Positions 1-8,600 are shown, numbered from the stretch's first letter. The stretch is DNA of 64,000 bases from Candidatus Micropelagos thuwalensis (GCF_000469155.1 NZ_AWXE01000004.1:558001-622000); one strand, 5' to 3'. Notes: generated from the sequence alone by a model not told the origin. Program-made: numbers and translations.

Positions 1-688
1 CACCATCTCTAAAAATAACCACACGGTGCATATTGTCGCCGTCTATCATTGAAGTCCACTCATATCCGGAAAAGGCTGAAAATTTACCAGGGTCATTGTG
101 CCTTTCTGCGGTCTCAACCATTTCAGCCCATACGCCTTTAAAGAAAGCCTCATCCGGATACTCAATTTTTGGTTTAGAGTCTGAGGACGATGTATCAGCA
201 TCAAATGAGCCTACCCATTCTTGAATAATACTTTGTAGATCATCATCGTCGAGCCAATTTTTCCAACGCTTACCTAATTCGGTTTTTTCAATGCCATGCT
301 TTTGGTCCATGATACTTGCAATAACCCCCAAAAATTCTGCATGGTCAGACACCAACAAAAAATCGAGAGGTTTTTTTAATTGCGCGATGTCGCCCGTATG
401 CGCTTCAACGGGCTCTCCCTTTGCAAACTTAAATGCGTCATCCGCGGTCATCATCCGATTGCCAAACGAAAATGAGTCCATTGATAATCTTGAGTGAACA
501 TGCAGGTCACCCCAATATACTCCATCAGGTGATGACCCTGACGTTAACCGCTCATTTGAAAGAGAAGAAACGCCACCATTATCTTTTTTTTGAGTTTCTT
601 GCTGGTCACCGCAACCAATCAAAATGACACTCAGAAAAAAGACAAAAATAAGAGTTAGGCCGTGGCGACCAAAGTGAGACATTGTCAT
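1..688 (-). CDS. DUF3604 lipoprotein, C-terminal part beyond window
   Basis: The minus strand reads open from an ATG at 688 to the left edge, giving the first 229 residues. A GGAGGG lies just upstream of the ATG. The N-terminus is a lipoprotein signal: a hydrophobic stretch followed by LIGC with Cys24. It then shows the DUF3604 landmarks GDLHVHSRLS, FKFAKGE, LLVSDHAEFLG and SGYEWT. All four have counterparts in the full-length protein at 3392-5449. The HxH and DH pairs look like PHP-type metal ligands. Family function is unknown; a secreted or membrane-anchored metallohydrolase is inference. It is divergent from the oxidoreductase at 812. Confidence 0.85.
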   Translation of the reverse strand, partial: MTMSHFGRHGLTLIFVFFLSVILIGCGDQQETQKKDNGGVSSLSNERLTSGSSPDGVYWGDLHVHSRLSMDSFSFGNRMMTADDAFKFAKGEPVEAHTGDIAQLKKPLDFLLVSDHAEFLGVIASIMDQKHGIEKTELGKRWKNWLDDDDLQSIIQEWVGSFDADTSSSDSKPKIEYPDEAFFKGVWAEMVETAERHNDPGKFSAFSGYEWTSMIDGDNMHRVVIFRDG

Positions 689-811
689 ATTATTACCCTC
701 CATTTAATGGTTATTTTAACCATTAAAAAACTTTTTTAATCCTATCGAAAAAGCTTGTTTTAATCATCTATCCTATTGATAAGGTCATAGAGAATTTTTG
801 GGGGGTATGGC

Positions 812-1822
812 ATGAAAAATCGCAGCATTATTCTAGCGAAACGACCTATAGGCAATCCTAAGTCCGATGACTTCGCTTTGCACGAGGGAGAGTTGCCGGA
901 TATTCAAGACAATGAAATTCTTGTCAAAAATTTTGCCATTTCTCTTGATGCTGGATTTCGCAATTGGATGAATGAAGACGCTGGCGATGAAATTCTCCCC
1001 GCCATGCCTTTGGGTGAGCCTGTAATGGGGCTTTCGCTTTGTGAAGTAATTGAAACAAAAAACTCAGAATATGCAGTCGGTGATAAATTAATGGCCCGTT
1101 TTGCGTGGCAGGAATACTCAATCGGCAAGCCAGGAGATTTTATTGCCAAACTGCCCAGAGACCTATCCTTCCCATATAGTTATTATCTTGGAGTTCTTGG
1201 TGATACCGGTATGTCTGCTTACTTCGCGCTCACTGAAATTGCGCCTCCTAAAGAAGGACAAACTGTTCTCATAAGTGCGGCAGGTGGGGCGGTAGGGTCT
1301 ATTGCCGGGCAAATCGCTAAAATTTATGGCGCTCGTACTGTTGGTATTTCTAGTAGCCCTGAAAAATGTAACTTTCTTATCAATGACCTTGGCTATGATG
1401 CAGCCGTAAACCGCAAAGCGCCAGAGGGTCAAGCAGAAGCGATTAAGGCGGTCTGCCCTGACGGGGTTGATGTTTTTCTTGATAATGTCGGTGGTGAAAC
1501 GTTACAAGCCGCCATCACAAATATGAACCATCGCGGTAGGATTGTAATGATTGGCGCTGTGACGCATTACACATCTGAAGGCCCGCCCACTGCTCCAAAT
1601 AATTTGTTTGAGCTATCTTCTAAAGAAATCACAGCACAAGGTTTAATGACGCATTTCAGGCATGACAAATATGACACCGTCCGCCAGCAACTTGAAACAT
1701 GGCTCTCCGAAGGCAAGCTTAAAAGCTTTGAGCACAAACTTAACGGTATCGAAAATGTTGGAGTGGCTTTTTGCCAAATGTTTGATGGCAAAAATTTCGG
1801 TAAGACAGTTGTGGATCTATAG
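812..1822 (+). CDS. NADP-dependent oxidoreductase, MDR/PGR family
   Basis: A 336-residue zinc-free medium-chain dehydrogenase/reductase of the leukotriene B4 dehydrogenase / curcumin reductase type. These enzymes reduce the C=C bond of enones with NADPH. The N-terminal GroES-like half contains the family pattern around FAISLDAGFRNWM. The Rossmann half has SAAGGAVGS at about 155-163, and SSPEK at about 181-185 is the usual NADPH-phosphate contact. No structural-zinc cysteine cluster is visible. A G-rich ribosome site (GGGGGG) precedes the ATG. A MaoC-like gene follows after 20 bases, so the two are probably cotranscribed. Physiological substrate unknown. Confidence 0.88.
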   Translation: MKNRSIILAKRPIGNPKSDDFALHEGELPDIQDNEILVKNFAISLDAGFRNWMNEDAGDEILPAMPLGEPVMGLSLCEVIETKNSEYAVGDKLMARFAWQEYSIGKPGDFIAKLPRDLSFPYSYYLGVLGDTGMSAYFALTEIAPPKEGQTVLISAAGGAVGSIAGQIAKIYGARTVGISSSPEKCNFLINDLGYDAAVNRKAPEGQAEAIKAVCPDGVDVFLDNVGGETLQAAITNMNHRGRIVMIGAVTHYTSEGPPTAPNNLFELSSKEITAQGLMTHFRHDKYDTVRQQLETWLSEGKLKSFEHKLNGIENVGVAFCQMFDGKNFGKTVVDL

Positions 1823-1842
1823 AATTCTCATGGTCAGTTAAA

Positions 1843-2295
1843 ATGGAAAATATGCGCTGCTATGAGGATATTGAGGTTGGTGAATATCTAGCCTCTTCTG
1901 AATTGGTTGTTGACGGTGAAGACATGATTGCCTTTGCCAAAAATTATGACCCGCAATGGTTTCATTTAGAAGTTCAAGATTCTAATTCCATGCGATTTGG
2001 CGAGGTCATTGCCAGTGGTATTTATGTTGCCGCATTATGGCGCAAACTTGATCATGAGATAAATGGCGATGTTGACTATATTTGTGGTGTCTGTTGGGAA
2101 AAAGCTGAGTGGAAGCTTGCCGTCCGAGCAGGAGACACACTCCGCGCCACAAGTGAGGTGGTTGAAAAAAGGCCTTCATCCTCTGACCCTACGCGAGGTG
2201 TCATTACCTATATATGCAGACTTGAAAAACCCTGCAGCACAACAGTCTTCGAATTCCGAAGCATCGCCCTGATAAATCGCCGACCGGATAACTAA
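1843..2295 (+). CDS. MaoC-like hot-dog dehydratase
   Basis: A 150-residue single hot-dog domain of the MaoC / (R)-enoyl-CoA hydratase type. The hydratase-2 signature is visible: Asp36 in YDPQWFH, His41, then FGEVIASG at about 52-59, where family members hold the catalytic Asp/His pair and the substrate loop. Such enzymes hydrate trans-2-enoyl-CoA thioesters. It follows the NADP oxidoreductase by 20 bases and is convergent with the crotonase-fold gene at 2305, which fits a small acyl-CoA or enone pathway. The first ATG (1843) is used here, but the ATG at 1852 is equally plausible because neither has a clear ribosome site. Confidence 0.8.
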   Translation: MENMRCYEDIEVGEYLASSELVVDGEDMIAFAKNYDPQWFHLEVQDSNSMRFGEVIASGIYVAALWRKLDHEINGDVDYICGVCWEKAEWKLAVRAGDTLRATSEVVEKRPSSSDPTRGVITYICRLEKPCSTTVFEFRSIALINRRPDN

Positions 2296-2304
2296 AAATC
2301 AAGG

Positions 2305-3204
2305 TTAGCCATAGTCCGGCTCATCCCACCACGGATAAAATTCCGGCATATGTTCGCTAGGCTTATCAGTATACACGGCAGCGCGCTTTTCTAGGAAAGA
2401 GTCAATCCCTTCCTTGGCATCACGCTGCTGTCCCTGCGCATAAACCGCACGGCTGTCAATTTTATGTGCTTCCATCGGGTGGTCTGCCCCCAGCATTTTC
2501 CACATCATCTGACGCGTGAGCGCAATTGAAACTTGAGCGGTTTCTTGTGTAAAGGAGCGTGCAATTTCCTTTGCACGATTAAGTAGCTGTTCTTGCGGTA
2601 CAACTTCGTTAACCAAACCGCCATCGAGGGCTTCTTGTGCTAGAAAAACATCACCCTTATAGCACCACTCAAGCGCTTTTGATATGCCAACCAATCTTGG
2701 CAGAAACCAAGACGAACACCCTTCCGGCACGATGCCCCGCCTACTGAAGACAAAGCCGAACCGAGCATTATCTGATGCTATTCGAATGTCCATCGGCAGG
2801 GTCATTGTGACACCGACGCCAACAGCAACGCCATTTATCGCGCAGATATATGGCTTTACTGAATTATAAACTTTTAGATTAAATAAACCTGCCGTATCTC
2901 TAATGCCAGGGTGCCCCCAATTTATGGTGCCGTCATCATTGTTGAGGCCATCTGTGTCTTCTATCAGTGCAGACTGAAATGTATCCACACCGCTGGACAA
3001 ATCTGCCCCCGCGCAAAATGCCCGCTCTCCCGAACCAGTGACGACCACTGCCCGAACGTCATCATTTGCGTCGGCCTTTTCGACCATATCGACTAACTCC
3101 TTAGTCATAGTCATTGTCCAGGCATTCATGGCCTCTGGACGGTGAAGCGTCACAGTCAAAATTCCATCATTATCCAAATCAGTTAAAATATGCTCGTAGC
3201 TCAC
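2305..3204 (-). CDS. Enoyl-CoA hydratase/isomerase (crotonase) family protein
   Basis: A 299-residue crotonase-fold protein. I start it at the GTG at 3204 because a GGGGGAGGG ribosome site sits six bases upstream. The open frame extends to an ATG at 3231 with no such site. Landmarks are MNAW near the N-terminus, AFCAGADL (CoA-binding and oxyanion loop), INGVAVGVGVT and RRGIVPEGCSSWFLPRLVG. Aligned by hand to mitochondrial enoyl-CoA hydratase, both catalytic glutamates are replaced (by Thr and Phe). A Glu in PEGCSSW sits where delta3,delta2-enoyl-CoA isomerases carry theirs. An isomerase is therefore as likely as a hydratase. Convergent with the MaoC gene, nine bases between stops. Confidence 0.85.
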   Translation of the reverse strand: MSYEHILTDLDNDGILTVTLHRPEAMNAWTMTMTKELVDMVEKADANDDVRAVVVTGSGERAFCAGADLSSGVDTFQSALIEDTDGLNNDDGTINWGHPGIRDTAGLFNLKVYNSVKPYICAINGVAVGVGVTMTLPMDIRIASDNARFGFVFSRRGIVPEGCSSWFLPRLVGISKALEWCYKGDVFLAQEALDGGLVNEVVPQEQLLNRAKEIARSFTQETAQVSIALTRQMMWKMLGADHPMEAHKIDSRAVYAQGQQRDAKEGIDSFLEKRAAVYTDKPSEHMPEFYPWWDEPDYG

Positions 3205-3391
3205 GCGACACCCTCCCCCGCTAAACATCAACTCAATATCTACATACTAGCATAGATGCAGATGTTAACAATTTTAAGAGTCCTTAAAAAAACTTGTTTA
3301 GAACAGGCCATATTAATGGTTAAATTTTGTTAACTTTACTCAGTCCATAATGAATGCGACGAGTATGAGGTGAGGGGTATCGGGAGAGATT

Positions 3392-5449
3392 ATGCTTAAA
3401 ATCATAGGGCGTATCTTCGCAATCATAATAGCGCTACTTGTCTTGCTTTTTATAGCGTACAAAATTCTATCCAGCATTCCGGATTACGAGATTGACGCTA
3501 GTACGGTAATTATCCCACCACAATCAGCCAAATCCAAACCCGAAACATATGCCTTCGGATATGACCCGTTACCTGAATATACAGAGCCCATTAAGAATTG
3601 CGTCAATAACAACCGGCTGAAAAACCCCTATTATGGCGACCTTCATATCCATACAGCCTTGTCCGCAGATGCCTTTCCCGAAGGCACACGAACATTCCCT
3701 GATGCGGCTTATCGATTTGCCAAAGGCGAGGCGATAGACCTTCCGGACCCGCCGGCTGATGCACCGCAAAAATTTCAACTTTTACGGCCACTAGATTTCG
3801 CGGCTGTTACCGATCATGCAGAAGCACTGGGTGAGGGCTATATCTGCCGCAATCCCGGCGCTTTTGCCGGGCATGATAGCCGCGCATGTGATACTTTTCG
3901 TGGCGGTGGCTTTGAGGGCGTTCGTGTATTTAATCAGATTAATGCCGATTTAACTCCCGAAAGACGCGAAGCTGTTTGCGGGGCTGGCAATAAAGATTGT
4001 ATCGCGGCAGATAAAATTGTCTGGCAACAGATTATTCAGGCAGCAGAAACAGCCAACGACAAAACTGAGGCCTGTCGCTTTTCATCTTTTGTTGGTCTAG
4101 AATACACACGAAGTCCTGACGCCAAGCATACCCACCGTAATCTGATTTTCCGGAATACAAACGTGCCGGATCTCCCGCCGTCACACCATATGTTCCCATT
4201 CCCTTATCAACTTTTTGATCATCTTGAGGAGGCGTGTAGGAGCGGTCGTGATACCTGTGACGTCATTGTTATTCCGCATAACGCAAATATCTCAGGGGGA
4301 AATATGTTTAACCCTCGTGAAATTGAAAATATGTCTGACACTTCCCGCTACGCTGCCTATGCGCTCAGAAGAAGCTATGAAAGGCTCTATGAGATTGCCC
4401 AGCACAAAGGGTTTTCGGAGTGTCTAAACAGGGTAACGGATATTCTTGGAGACGTTGACGAGCTCTGTGATATTGAAAAACGCCGCGAATTTGGCAATCA
4501 AGAACTTGATTTTGCGCTAAATAGGCTCGTCCCTAAAATCGGTATGACAAACACGCCAGAATGCAACGAAGATCATCGTGACCCTAAAACAGGTTTCTAT
4601 TATGGCGGCTGCCTGTCAAGCCGAGATTTTGCGCGCGGCGCTCTTCTTGAAGGCATCCGAGTAAAAAATAAACATGGCGTGAACCCATATGAATTCGGAT
4701 TTATCGCCAGCACTGATACACATATATCCACCTCTGGCAGCACAGAAGAGGCGCGCTGGCCAGGGCATAAAAAGACTGAGCTTGGCCTTTCTGGACGTTT
4801 CAGCACTGCGGATGTTGGGCACACGGATGCTATTCGAACAAATCCAGGCGGTTTGGCAGGTGTCTGGGCGGTTGAAAATTCCCGCGACGCCCTGTTTCAC
4901 TCTATGAAGCGGCGCGAAACGTTTGGCACTTCTGGCTCGCGCATCGCACCGCGTTTTTTTGCCGGACGGTATGATGAAAATATATGTAGCCAATCCGACT
5001 GGCTCGATCAGGCATATGCAAACGGCACACCTATGGGCGCCCATTTGCCGCCGCAAGACGCACCCTTTAACTTTATACTCGAAGCCAAAGCTGACCCAAT
5101 GTCTAAACCGCTAGAGCGCCTACAGCTTGTAAAAGGCTGGGTTGATGCATCGGGACAAAAACATAACCGCGTCATTGATGTAATGACCGCCAAAACCCCA
5201 GATGGTGCAAACAGATTGTGCACCGTATTTTCAGACCCGAATTATATGCCCAACACAGACAGCTATTATTACCTTCGTGTTGTTGAACAAATGTCACCGC
5301 GTTGGCACAAAACTTACTGCGATAGTTTGCCCAGTAATGTACGGGAAGAAAAATGTAAGAACCTACCTGTTAGGGATTACATTCACGAAATGGCATGGAC
5401 ATCGCCTATATGGTTTTCACCCCATCACAAAATAATCTCAGTTAAATAG
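3392..5449 (+). CDS. DUF3604 domain protein, membrane-anchored
   Basis: A 685-residue protein with an N-terminal hydrophobic segment at about 4-24 that probably anchors it in the inner membrane, the rest being periplasmic. DUF3604 landmarks: GDLHIHTALS (His85, His87), RFAKGE, AAVTDHAEALGEG (Asp141, His142), VGLEYT, VIPHNANISGG and STDTHIS. The repeated His/Asp motifs look like a PHP-like multinuclear metal site; this is inference, since the family has no settled function. A partial, clearly related protein occurs at 1-688. The SDR gene follows after 32 bases on the same strand, so this gene, the SDR and the VOC gene may form one unit. Confidence 0.88.
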   Translation: MLKIIGRIFAIIIALLVLLFIAYKILSSIPDYEIDASTVIIPPQSAKSKPETYAFGYDPLPEYTEPIKNCVNNNRLKNPYYGDLHIHTALSADAFPEGTRTFPDAAYRFAKGEAIDLPDPPADAPQKFQLLRPLDFAAVTDHAEALGEGYICRNPGAFAGHDSRACDTFRGGGFEGVRVFNQINADLTPERREAVCGAGNKDCIAADKIVWQQIIQAAETANDKTEACRFSSFVGLEYTRSPDAKHTHRNLIFRNTNVPDLPPSHHMFPFPYQLFDHLEEACRSGRDTCDVIVIPHNANISGGNMFNPREIENMSDTSRYAAYALRRSYERLYEIAQHKGFSECLNRVTDILGDVDELCDIEKRREFGNQELDFALNRLVPKIGMTNTPECNEDHRDPKTGFYYGGCLSSRDFARGALLEGIRVKNKHGVNPYEFGFIASTDTHISTSGSTEEARWPGHKKTELGLSGRFSTADVGHTDAIRTNPGGLAGVWAVENSRDALFHSMKRRETFGTSGSRIAPRFFAGRYDENICSQSDWLDQAYANGTPMGAHLPPQDAPFNFILEAKADPMSKPLERLQLVKGWVDASGQKHNRVIDVMTAKTPDGANRLCTVFSDPNYMPNTDSYYYLRVVEQMSPRWHKTYCDSLPSNVREEKCKNLPVRDYIHEMAWTSPIWFSPHHKIISVK

Positions 5450-5481
5450 AGCTTCAAGAACTCGACAAATATGGAGAAATT

Positions 5482-6234
5482 ATGAATAGGTTTAAAGGAA
5501 AAAAGGTTTTAGTTACAGGAGCGGCATCCGGCATTGGGCAAGCAACAGCTATTCGCTTCGCCGCAGAAGGGGCTCATGTCATTATCGCTGATGTTAATGA
5601 GGCCGGTCTTCAGGCGACAGCTGAACTCATGGCGCAAGCACCAACAGTCAAACCCTATAATGCCCTCGACAATGCCTCTTCTCAGAGACTTGTAAATGAG
5701 TCTGCTGAAGGCGGGCTTGATGTTGTTTGCAATATTTCAGGTACATTTGGGTGGGGGCCTTCAGAGAATTTCTCCCTCGACGAATTTGAACGAATTATGC
5801 AAATAAACACGACAAGTGTTTTTGCGATTTGTCAGGCCGCGCTACCACATCTTGAAAAGACAAAAGGCACGATTATCAATACGGCCTCGACTGCGGCACT
5901 ACAGGGCATTGCTTATACGATTGCATATTCAGCATCCAAACACGCCGTCGCCGCAATCACCAAAGGTCTTGCTCTGGAATATGGCGCAAAGGGCGTGCGC
6001 GTTAATGGGATTTGCCCTGGTCACGTGGACACACCTATGGCAGCCCAAATACAGGAAAATATCCCAGATGGCGATATTGATTTTAATTTGATTATGCGAA
6101 ACGCGCCTAAGCTTCTCGACGGCACGTGTCAGCCATCAGATATTGCCAGCCTATTCGCCTATCTTGCCAGTCAGGAAGCCAGCAAAGTCACAGGGTCACT
6201 CTTCACTATGGATGGCGGGCAACTTGCAGGTTAA
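5482..6234 (+). CDS. Short-chain dehydrogenase/reductase (SDR)
   Basis: A 250-residue classical SDR, the usual length. It has the cofactor motif TGAASGIG (12-19), Asp37 after the second beta strand (NAD(H) preference), CNISG at 83-87 where NNAG is usual, catalytic Ser136, and Tyr149 and Lys153 in YSASK. The C-terminal MDGGQ is typical. These enzymes oxidise alcohols or reduce ketones; the substrate cannot be read from the sequence. GGAG precedes the ATG. It lies between the DUF3604 gene and the VOC gene on the same strand, matching a catabolic role. Confidence 0.9.
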   Translation: MNRFKGKKVLVTGAASGIGQATAIRFAAEGAHVIIADVNEAGLQATAELMAQAPTVKPYNALDNASSQRLVNESAEGGLDVVCNISGTFGWGPSENFSLDEFERIMQINTTSVFAICQAALPHLEKTKGTIINTASTAALQGIAYTIAYSASKHAVAAITKGLALEYGAKGVRVNGICPGHVDTPMAAQIQENIPDGDIDFNLIMRNAPKLLDGTCQPSDIASLFAYLASQEASKVTGSLFTMDGGQLAG

Positions 6235-6271
6235 TAATATAATTATTGCTTAATACATTTAGGGGGGAGTG

Positions 6272-6685
6272 ATGAAAATCCTTAGACTTCATAGAGTGGA
6301 ATATTTCGTTAATGATGTTGAAGAAGCCGAGGCTAACTTCTCAAAACTGCTTAATACAAAATTTATCGACCACAGAGAGCAAACGCGCCCATTTGGCTCT
6401 CTGTCACTAATGAATATTGACCTTGGCACGGAATTGGTTGCGCCGGTTCCTGGCGGTGTGCTGGATCCAGTTCTAGCGGCAAATGGTCAGGGCATTTTGA
6501 CTATTGTGTATGAAGTGGAAGATATTAACGAAACCCGAGACTATCTTCTTGAGAATGGTTTCGAGATTTTGAACGACGCTGTTATTCCCGTGGCTGGCGG
6601 AGAGGTGTATCACCAGATTTCACTGACTGCCAGCGAGCAGACGGCCAATATAGTGATTACCTATCTACAAATAACACAAGGTTAA
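6272..6685 (+). CDS. VOC (glyoxalase-fold) family protein
   Basis: A 137-residue protein of the vicinal-oxygen-chelate fold, starting LRLHRVEYFVNDVEEAEANF, which is the typical first beta-alpha-beta unit. An internal stretch, TIVYEVEDINETRDYLLENGFE, is the second. The fold is shared by glyoxalases, extradiol dioxygenases and methylmalonyl-CoA epimerases. I see no full set of metal ligands that would pick one. I start at the ATG at 6272 behind AGGGGGGAG; an in-frame GTG at 6269 adds one residue. Last gene of the rightward cluster that begins at 3392. Confidence 0.75.
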   Translation: MKILRLHRVEYFVNDVEEAEANFSKLLNTKFIDHREQTRPFGSLSLMNIDLGTELVAPVPGGVLDPVLAANGQGILTIVYEVEDINETRDYLLENGFEILNDAVIPVAGGEVYHQISLTASEQTANIVITYLQITQG

Positions 6686-6784
6686 AAGCGCTTTCAAAAT
6701 TCCAAAGACAAATATACCTGCACGTGGTTATGCACATATTTAAACCGCAAACATAAAAAAATGCTTGCTGTCATTAAGTGTTTT

Positions 6785-6803
6785 TGATAATCATTAGCAA
6801 CTA
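6785..6803. promoter_or_regulatory. Fur/Irr-like operator upstream of bfd
   Basis: The 12-mer TGATAATCATTA at 6785-6796, followed by GCAACTA, lies 18 bases before the bfd start codon. Bases 6786-6798 match 12 of the last 13 positions of the enterobacterial Fur consensus. A near copy, TGATAAGCATTA, lies upstream of bfr. Alphaproteobacteria often use Irr or Fur/Mur variants, so which regulator binds is open. Confidence 0.5.
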
Positions 6804-6814
6804 ATGGAGCTACT

Positions 6815-7003
6815 ATGTACATCTGTGTTTGCAACGCCTTAACTGATAAACAAGTCGAAACCGCCATCACCAGCGGGTGCAGACGACCTGATGACATTTA
6901 CTCCCAATGCGGCACAAAGCCCCAATGCGGGCGATGTGCAGAACGGATGTTAGAGTTGCTGGAATCGACTGACGCCCCGGTCTCGGCTGCCGCACACGCT
7001 TAA
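6815..7003 (+). CDS. bfd: Bacterioferritin-associated ferredoxin
   Basis: A 62-residue BFD-like [2Fe-2S] protein. Cys4, Cys6, Cys38 and Cys41 (CVC ... CGTKPQCGRC) are at the same positions as the cluster ligands of E. coli Bfd. In studied bacteria Bfd binds bacterioferritin and passes electrons to its haem so that stored iron is released as Fe(II). The gene converges on bacterioferritin at 7023, with 19 bases between the stops, which supports the pairing. GGAG precedes the ATG. The upstream Fur/Irr-like motif suggests induction under iron limitation. Confidence 0.93.
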   Translation: MYICVCNALTDKQVETAITSGCRRPDDIYSQCGTKPQCGRCAERMLELLESTDAPVSAAAHA

Positions 7004-7022
7004 AACCGAAACTTCAAAATAT

Positions 7023-7499
7023 TTACGCCTCAGTACCAATCTGTTCTTGCAGGTAGTTTTGGATGCCGGTTTTTTTAATCAAGCCCTGCTGTGTTTCAAT
7101 CCAATCAATATGCTCTTCCGTGTCGTCTAGGATATTCTGAAAAATTTCACGCGTCACATAATCACGTTCGTTTTCACACAAAAGAATAGCTTCTTTGAGA
7201 CAACCTTGATTAAGCATTTCGACGGAAAGGTCGGCAGAAAATATTTCCTCAACATTCTGTCCAATCTTTAACAGCCCCAGATCTTGCAGATTTGGCAATC
7301 CTTCAAGCATAAGAACGCGACCAATTATCATATCTGCATGCTTCATTTCGCCAATACTTTCGTGATAAATCTTATCACCCAGAACATTAAAGCCCCAATC
7401 CTTGAGCATGCGCGCATGTAAGAAGTACTGATTAATTGCTGTCAGCTCATTTTTTAAAATAGTATTGAGGTGCTTAATTACCTCTTGACTGCCCTTCAT
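7023..7499 (-). CDS. bfr: Bacterioferritin
   Basis: A 158-residue, full-length bacterioferritin. The ferroxidase ligands Glu18, Glu51 and His54 and the haem-binding Met52 (GEMKH) are all in canonical positions, and ENERDYVTREIF plus DTEEHIDW supply the second-helix pair. Twenty-four subunits form a cytoplasmic shell that oxidises and stores iron, with one haem per dimer. It faces its partner ferredoxin gene bfd across 19 bases. A Fur/Irr-like motif about 100 bases upstream (7602-7613) suggests iron-responsive control. Confidence 0.97.
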   Translation of the reverse strand: MKGSQEVIKHLNTILKNELTAINQYFLHARMLKDWGFNVLGDKIYHESIGEMKHADMIIGRVLMLEGLPNLQDLGLLKIGQNVEEIFSADLSVEMLNQGCLKEAILLCENERDYVTREIFQNILDDTEEHIDWIETQQGLIKKTGIQNYLQEQIGTEA

Positions 7500-7601
7500 A
7501 ATGCTTTCCTTTTCAGAACATAGATTTAAATTATACTTATATATATAATCCTTATTCGCAAAAAGGAAAGAAAAAATTGTTTAAAAACAATGGCTTGCAA
7601 C

Positions 7602-7626
7602 TGATAAGCATTACTATTCGCAACTA
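7602..7626. promoter_or_regulatory. Fur/Irr-like operator upstream of bfr
   Basis: TGATAAGCATTA at 7602-7613 differs by one base from the motif before bfd, and both are followed by GCAACTA on the same strand (here at 7620-7626). It lies about 100 bases upstream of the bfr start, within the bfr/csp gap. An operator role is inferred from the repeat and the functional pairing. Confidence 0.4.
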
Positions 7627-7660
7627 GATCTACGTTGCCCATACATTTGGCTCAGAACGA

Positions 7661-7691
7661 AAAAACACGCCCCGGTAAAAAGGCGTGTTTT
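7661..7691 (-). terminator. Rho-independent terminator downstream of csp
   Basis: AAACACGCC pairs with GGCGTGTTT around a loop of about ten bases. Read on the minus strand the hairpin is followed by TTTTT. It lies about 100 bases past the cold-shock gene and before the bfr promoter region, so it insulates bfr from csp transcription. Confidence 0.7.
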
Positions 7692-7767
7692 AAATTATTC
7701 GAGGTATAAAATCAGCCAAAATCAACAAGACCCCATTAAACGGTACGCATTAATAAGGGGCAAGTCT

Positions 7768-7787
7768 TAAAAAGCCTGATTAGAGGC
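7768..7787 (-). terminator. Short hairpin-T terminator just after csp
   Basis: On the minus strand, GCCT and AGGC form a small stem followed by TTTTTAAG, starting two bases after the csp stop codon. The stem is only 4-5 bp, so it is weak; the stronger hairpin at 7661-7691 probably finishes termination. Confidence 0.4.
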
Positions 7788-7789
7788 GA

Positions 7790-7993
7790 CTATTCAGCAA
7801 GCGCTAGATTACAAGCTGATTGCTTACCGTTGTTACCAACCTGCTTCTCGAAAGTAACAACGGCACCTTCTTCAAGAGTAATACCACATTTTTGTACTTC
7901 TGAGATATGCACAAATACGTCATCTTCACCTTCAACGGCGATAAATCCGTATCCCTTTGTGGCGTTAAACCACTTACAAGTTCCTTTGATCAT
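7790..7993 (-). CDS. Cold-shock domain protein (CspA family)
   Basis: A 67-residue single cold-shock domain with RNP1 (KGYGFIAV) and RNP2 (DVFVHI), binding single-stranded RNA or DNA as an RNA chaperone. Length is normal. The gene stands alone, with a small hairpin right after its stop and a stronger terminator 100 bases further on. The gap of about 240 bases to the divergent SMR gene leaves room for the long 5' leader typical of cold-shock mRNAs, though I see no defined cold-shock box. Confidence 0.95.
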   Translation of the reverse strand: MIKGTCKWFNATKGYGFIAVEGEDDVFVHISEVQKCGITLEEGAVVTFEKQVGNNGKQSACNLALAE

Positions 7994-8231
7994 CTTAAAT
8001 CCAAGTTAGGCAAAATTTGTCAGTTTACCAAAAACTTGAAAAACAAGAGTTGGGATCGGGCTAAAACATGCCTTAAACTACCCGTCACAATATTGCTAAC
8101 AGGCGTGGAGCAAAATTGCTACTGAAAATATAGATATTGGAGATTAAATTTTATCAAAAATATCCAAATATCACTCATAAACAACACTATAAACTTGGCA
8201 ATAATACTGAGCAATCATGTAGACTGAACAT

Positions 8232-8573
8232 ATGAATTTATATTTTCTATTATTTGCCGCCATCAGCTTTGAAGTGATAGGGACGATGCTACTTCCCGCC
8301 ACGCAAAATTTTACGAAGCTTATACCAAGTACTATCACACTCGTTTCGTATGGAATCTCTTTTTATCTACTTGCCTATCTCTCTCAGAAATTGCCCCTGT
8401 CTATTGTCTATGCATCTTGGGCTGGGCTTGGCGTTTTTTCGGTGACACTTCTCAGCTATTTTTTTTACAAACAAAGCCTCAACTGGCAGGTTATTTTTGG
8501 ATTAAGCCTGATTGTGCTTGGCGTTATTATTGTGAATATATTTAAAACACCCACGACTTTCTTTGACGCTTAA
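8232..8573 (+). CDS. SMR family multidrug efflux protein (EmrE-like)
   Basis: A 113-residue small multidrug resistance protein with four predicted membrane helices. The essential membrane-embedded Glu14 is present (ISFEVIG), as is Trp63 in the YASWAGLG motif of helix 3; both match EmrE numbering. It would work as a dimer in the inner membrane, exchanging protons for cationic lipophilic compounds, or guanidinium in the Gdx branch. I cannot separate the branches with certainty. No second SMR gene is adjacent, so a homodimer is likely. Probably monocistronic. Confidence 0.9.
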   Translation: MNLYFLLFAAISFEVIGTMLLPATQNFTKLIPSTITLVSYGISFYLLAYLSQKLPLSIVYASWAGLGVFSVTLLSYFFYKQSLNWQVIFGLSLIVLGVIIVNIFKTPTTFFDA

Positions 8574-8600
8574 AACAATTCCTTAAATGCCCAAAACATA

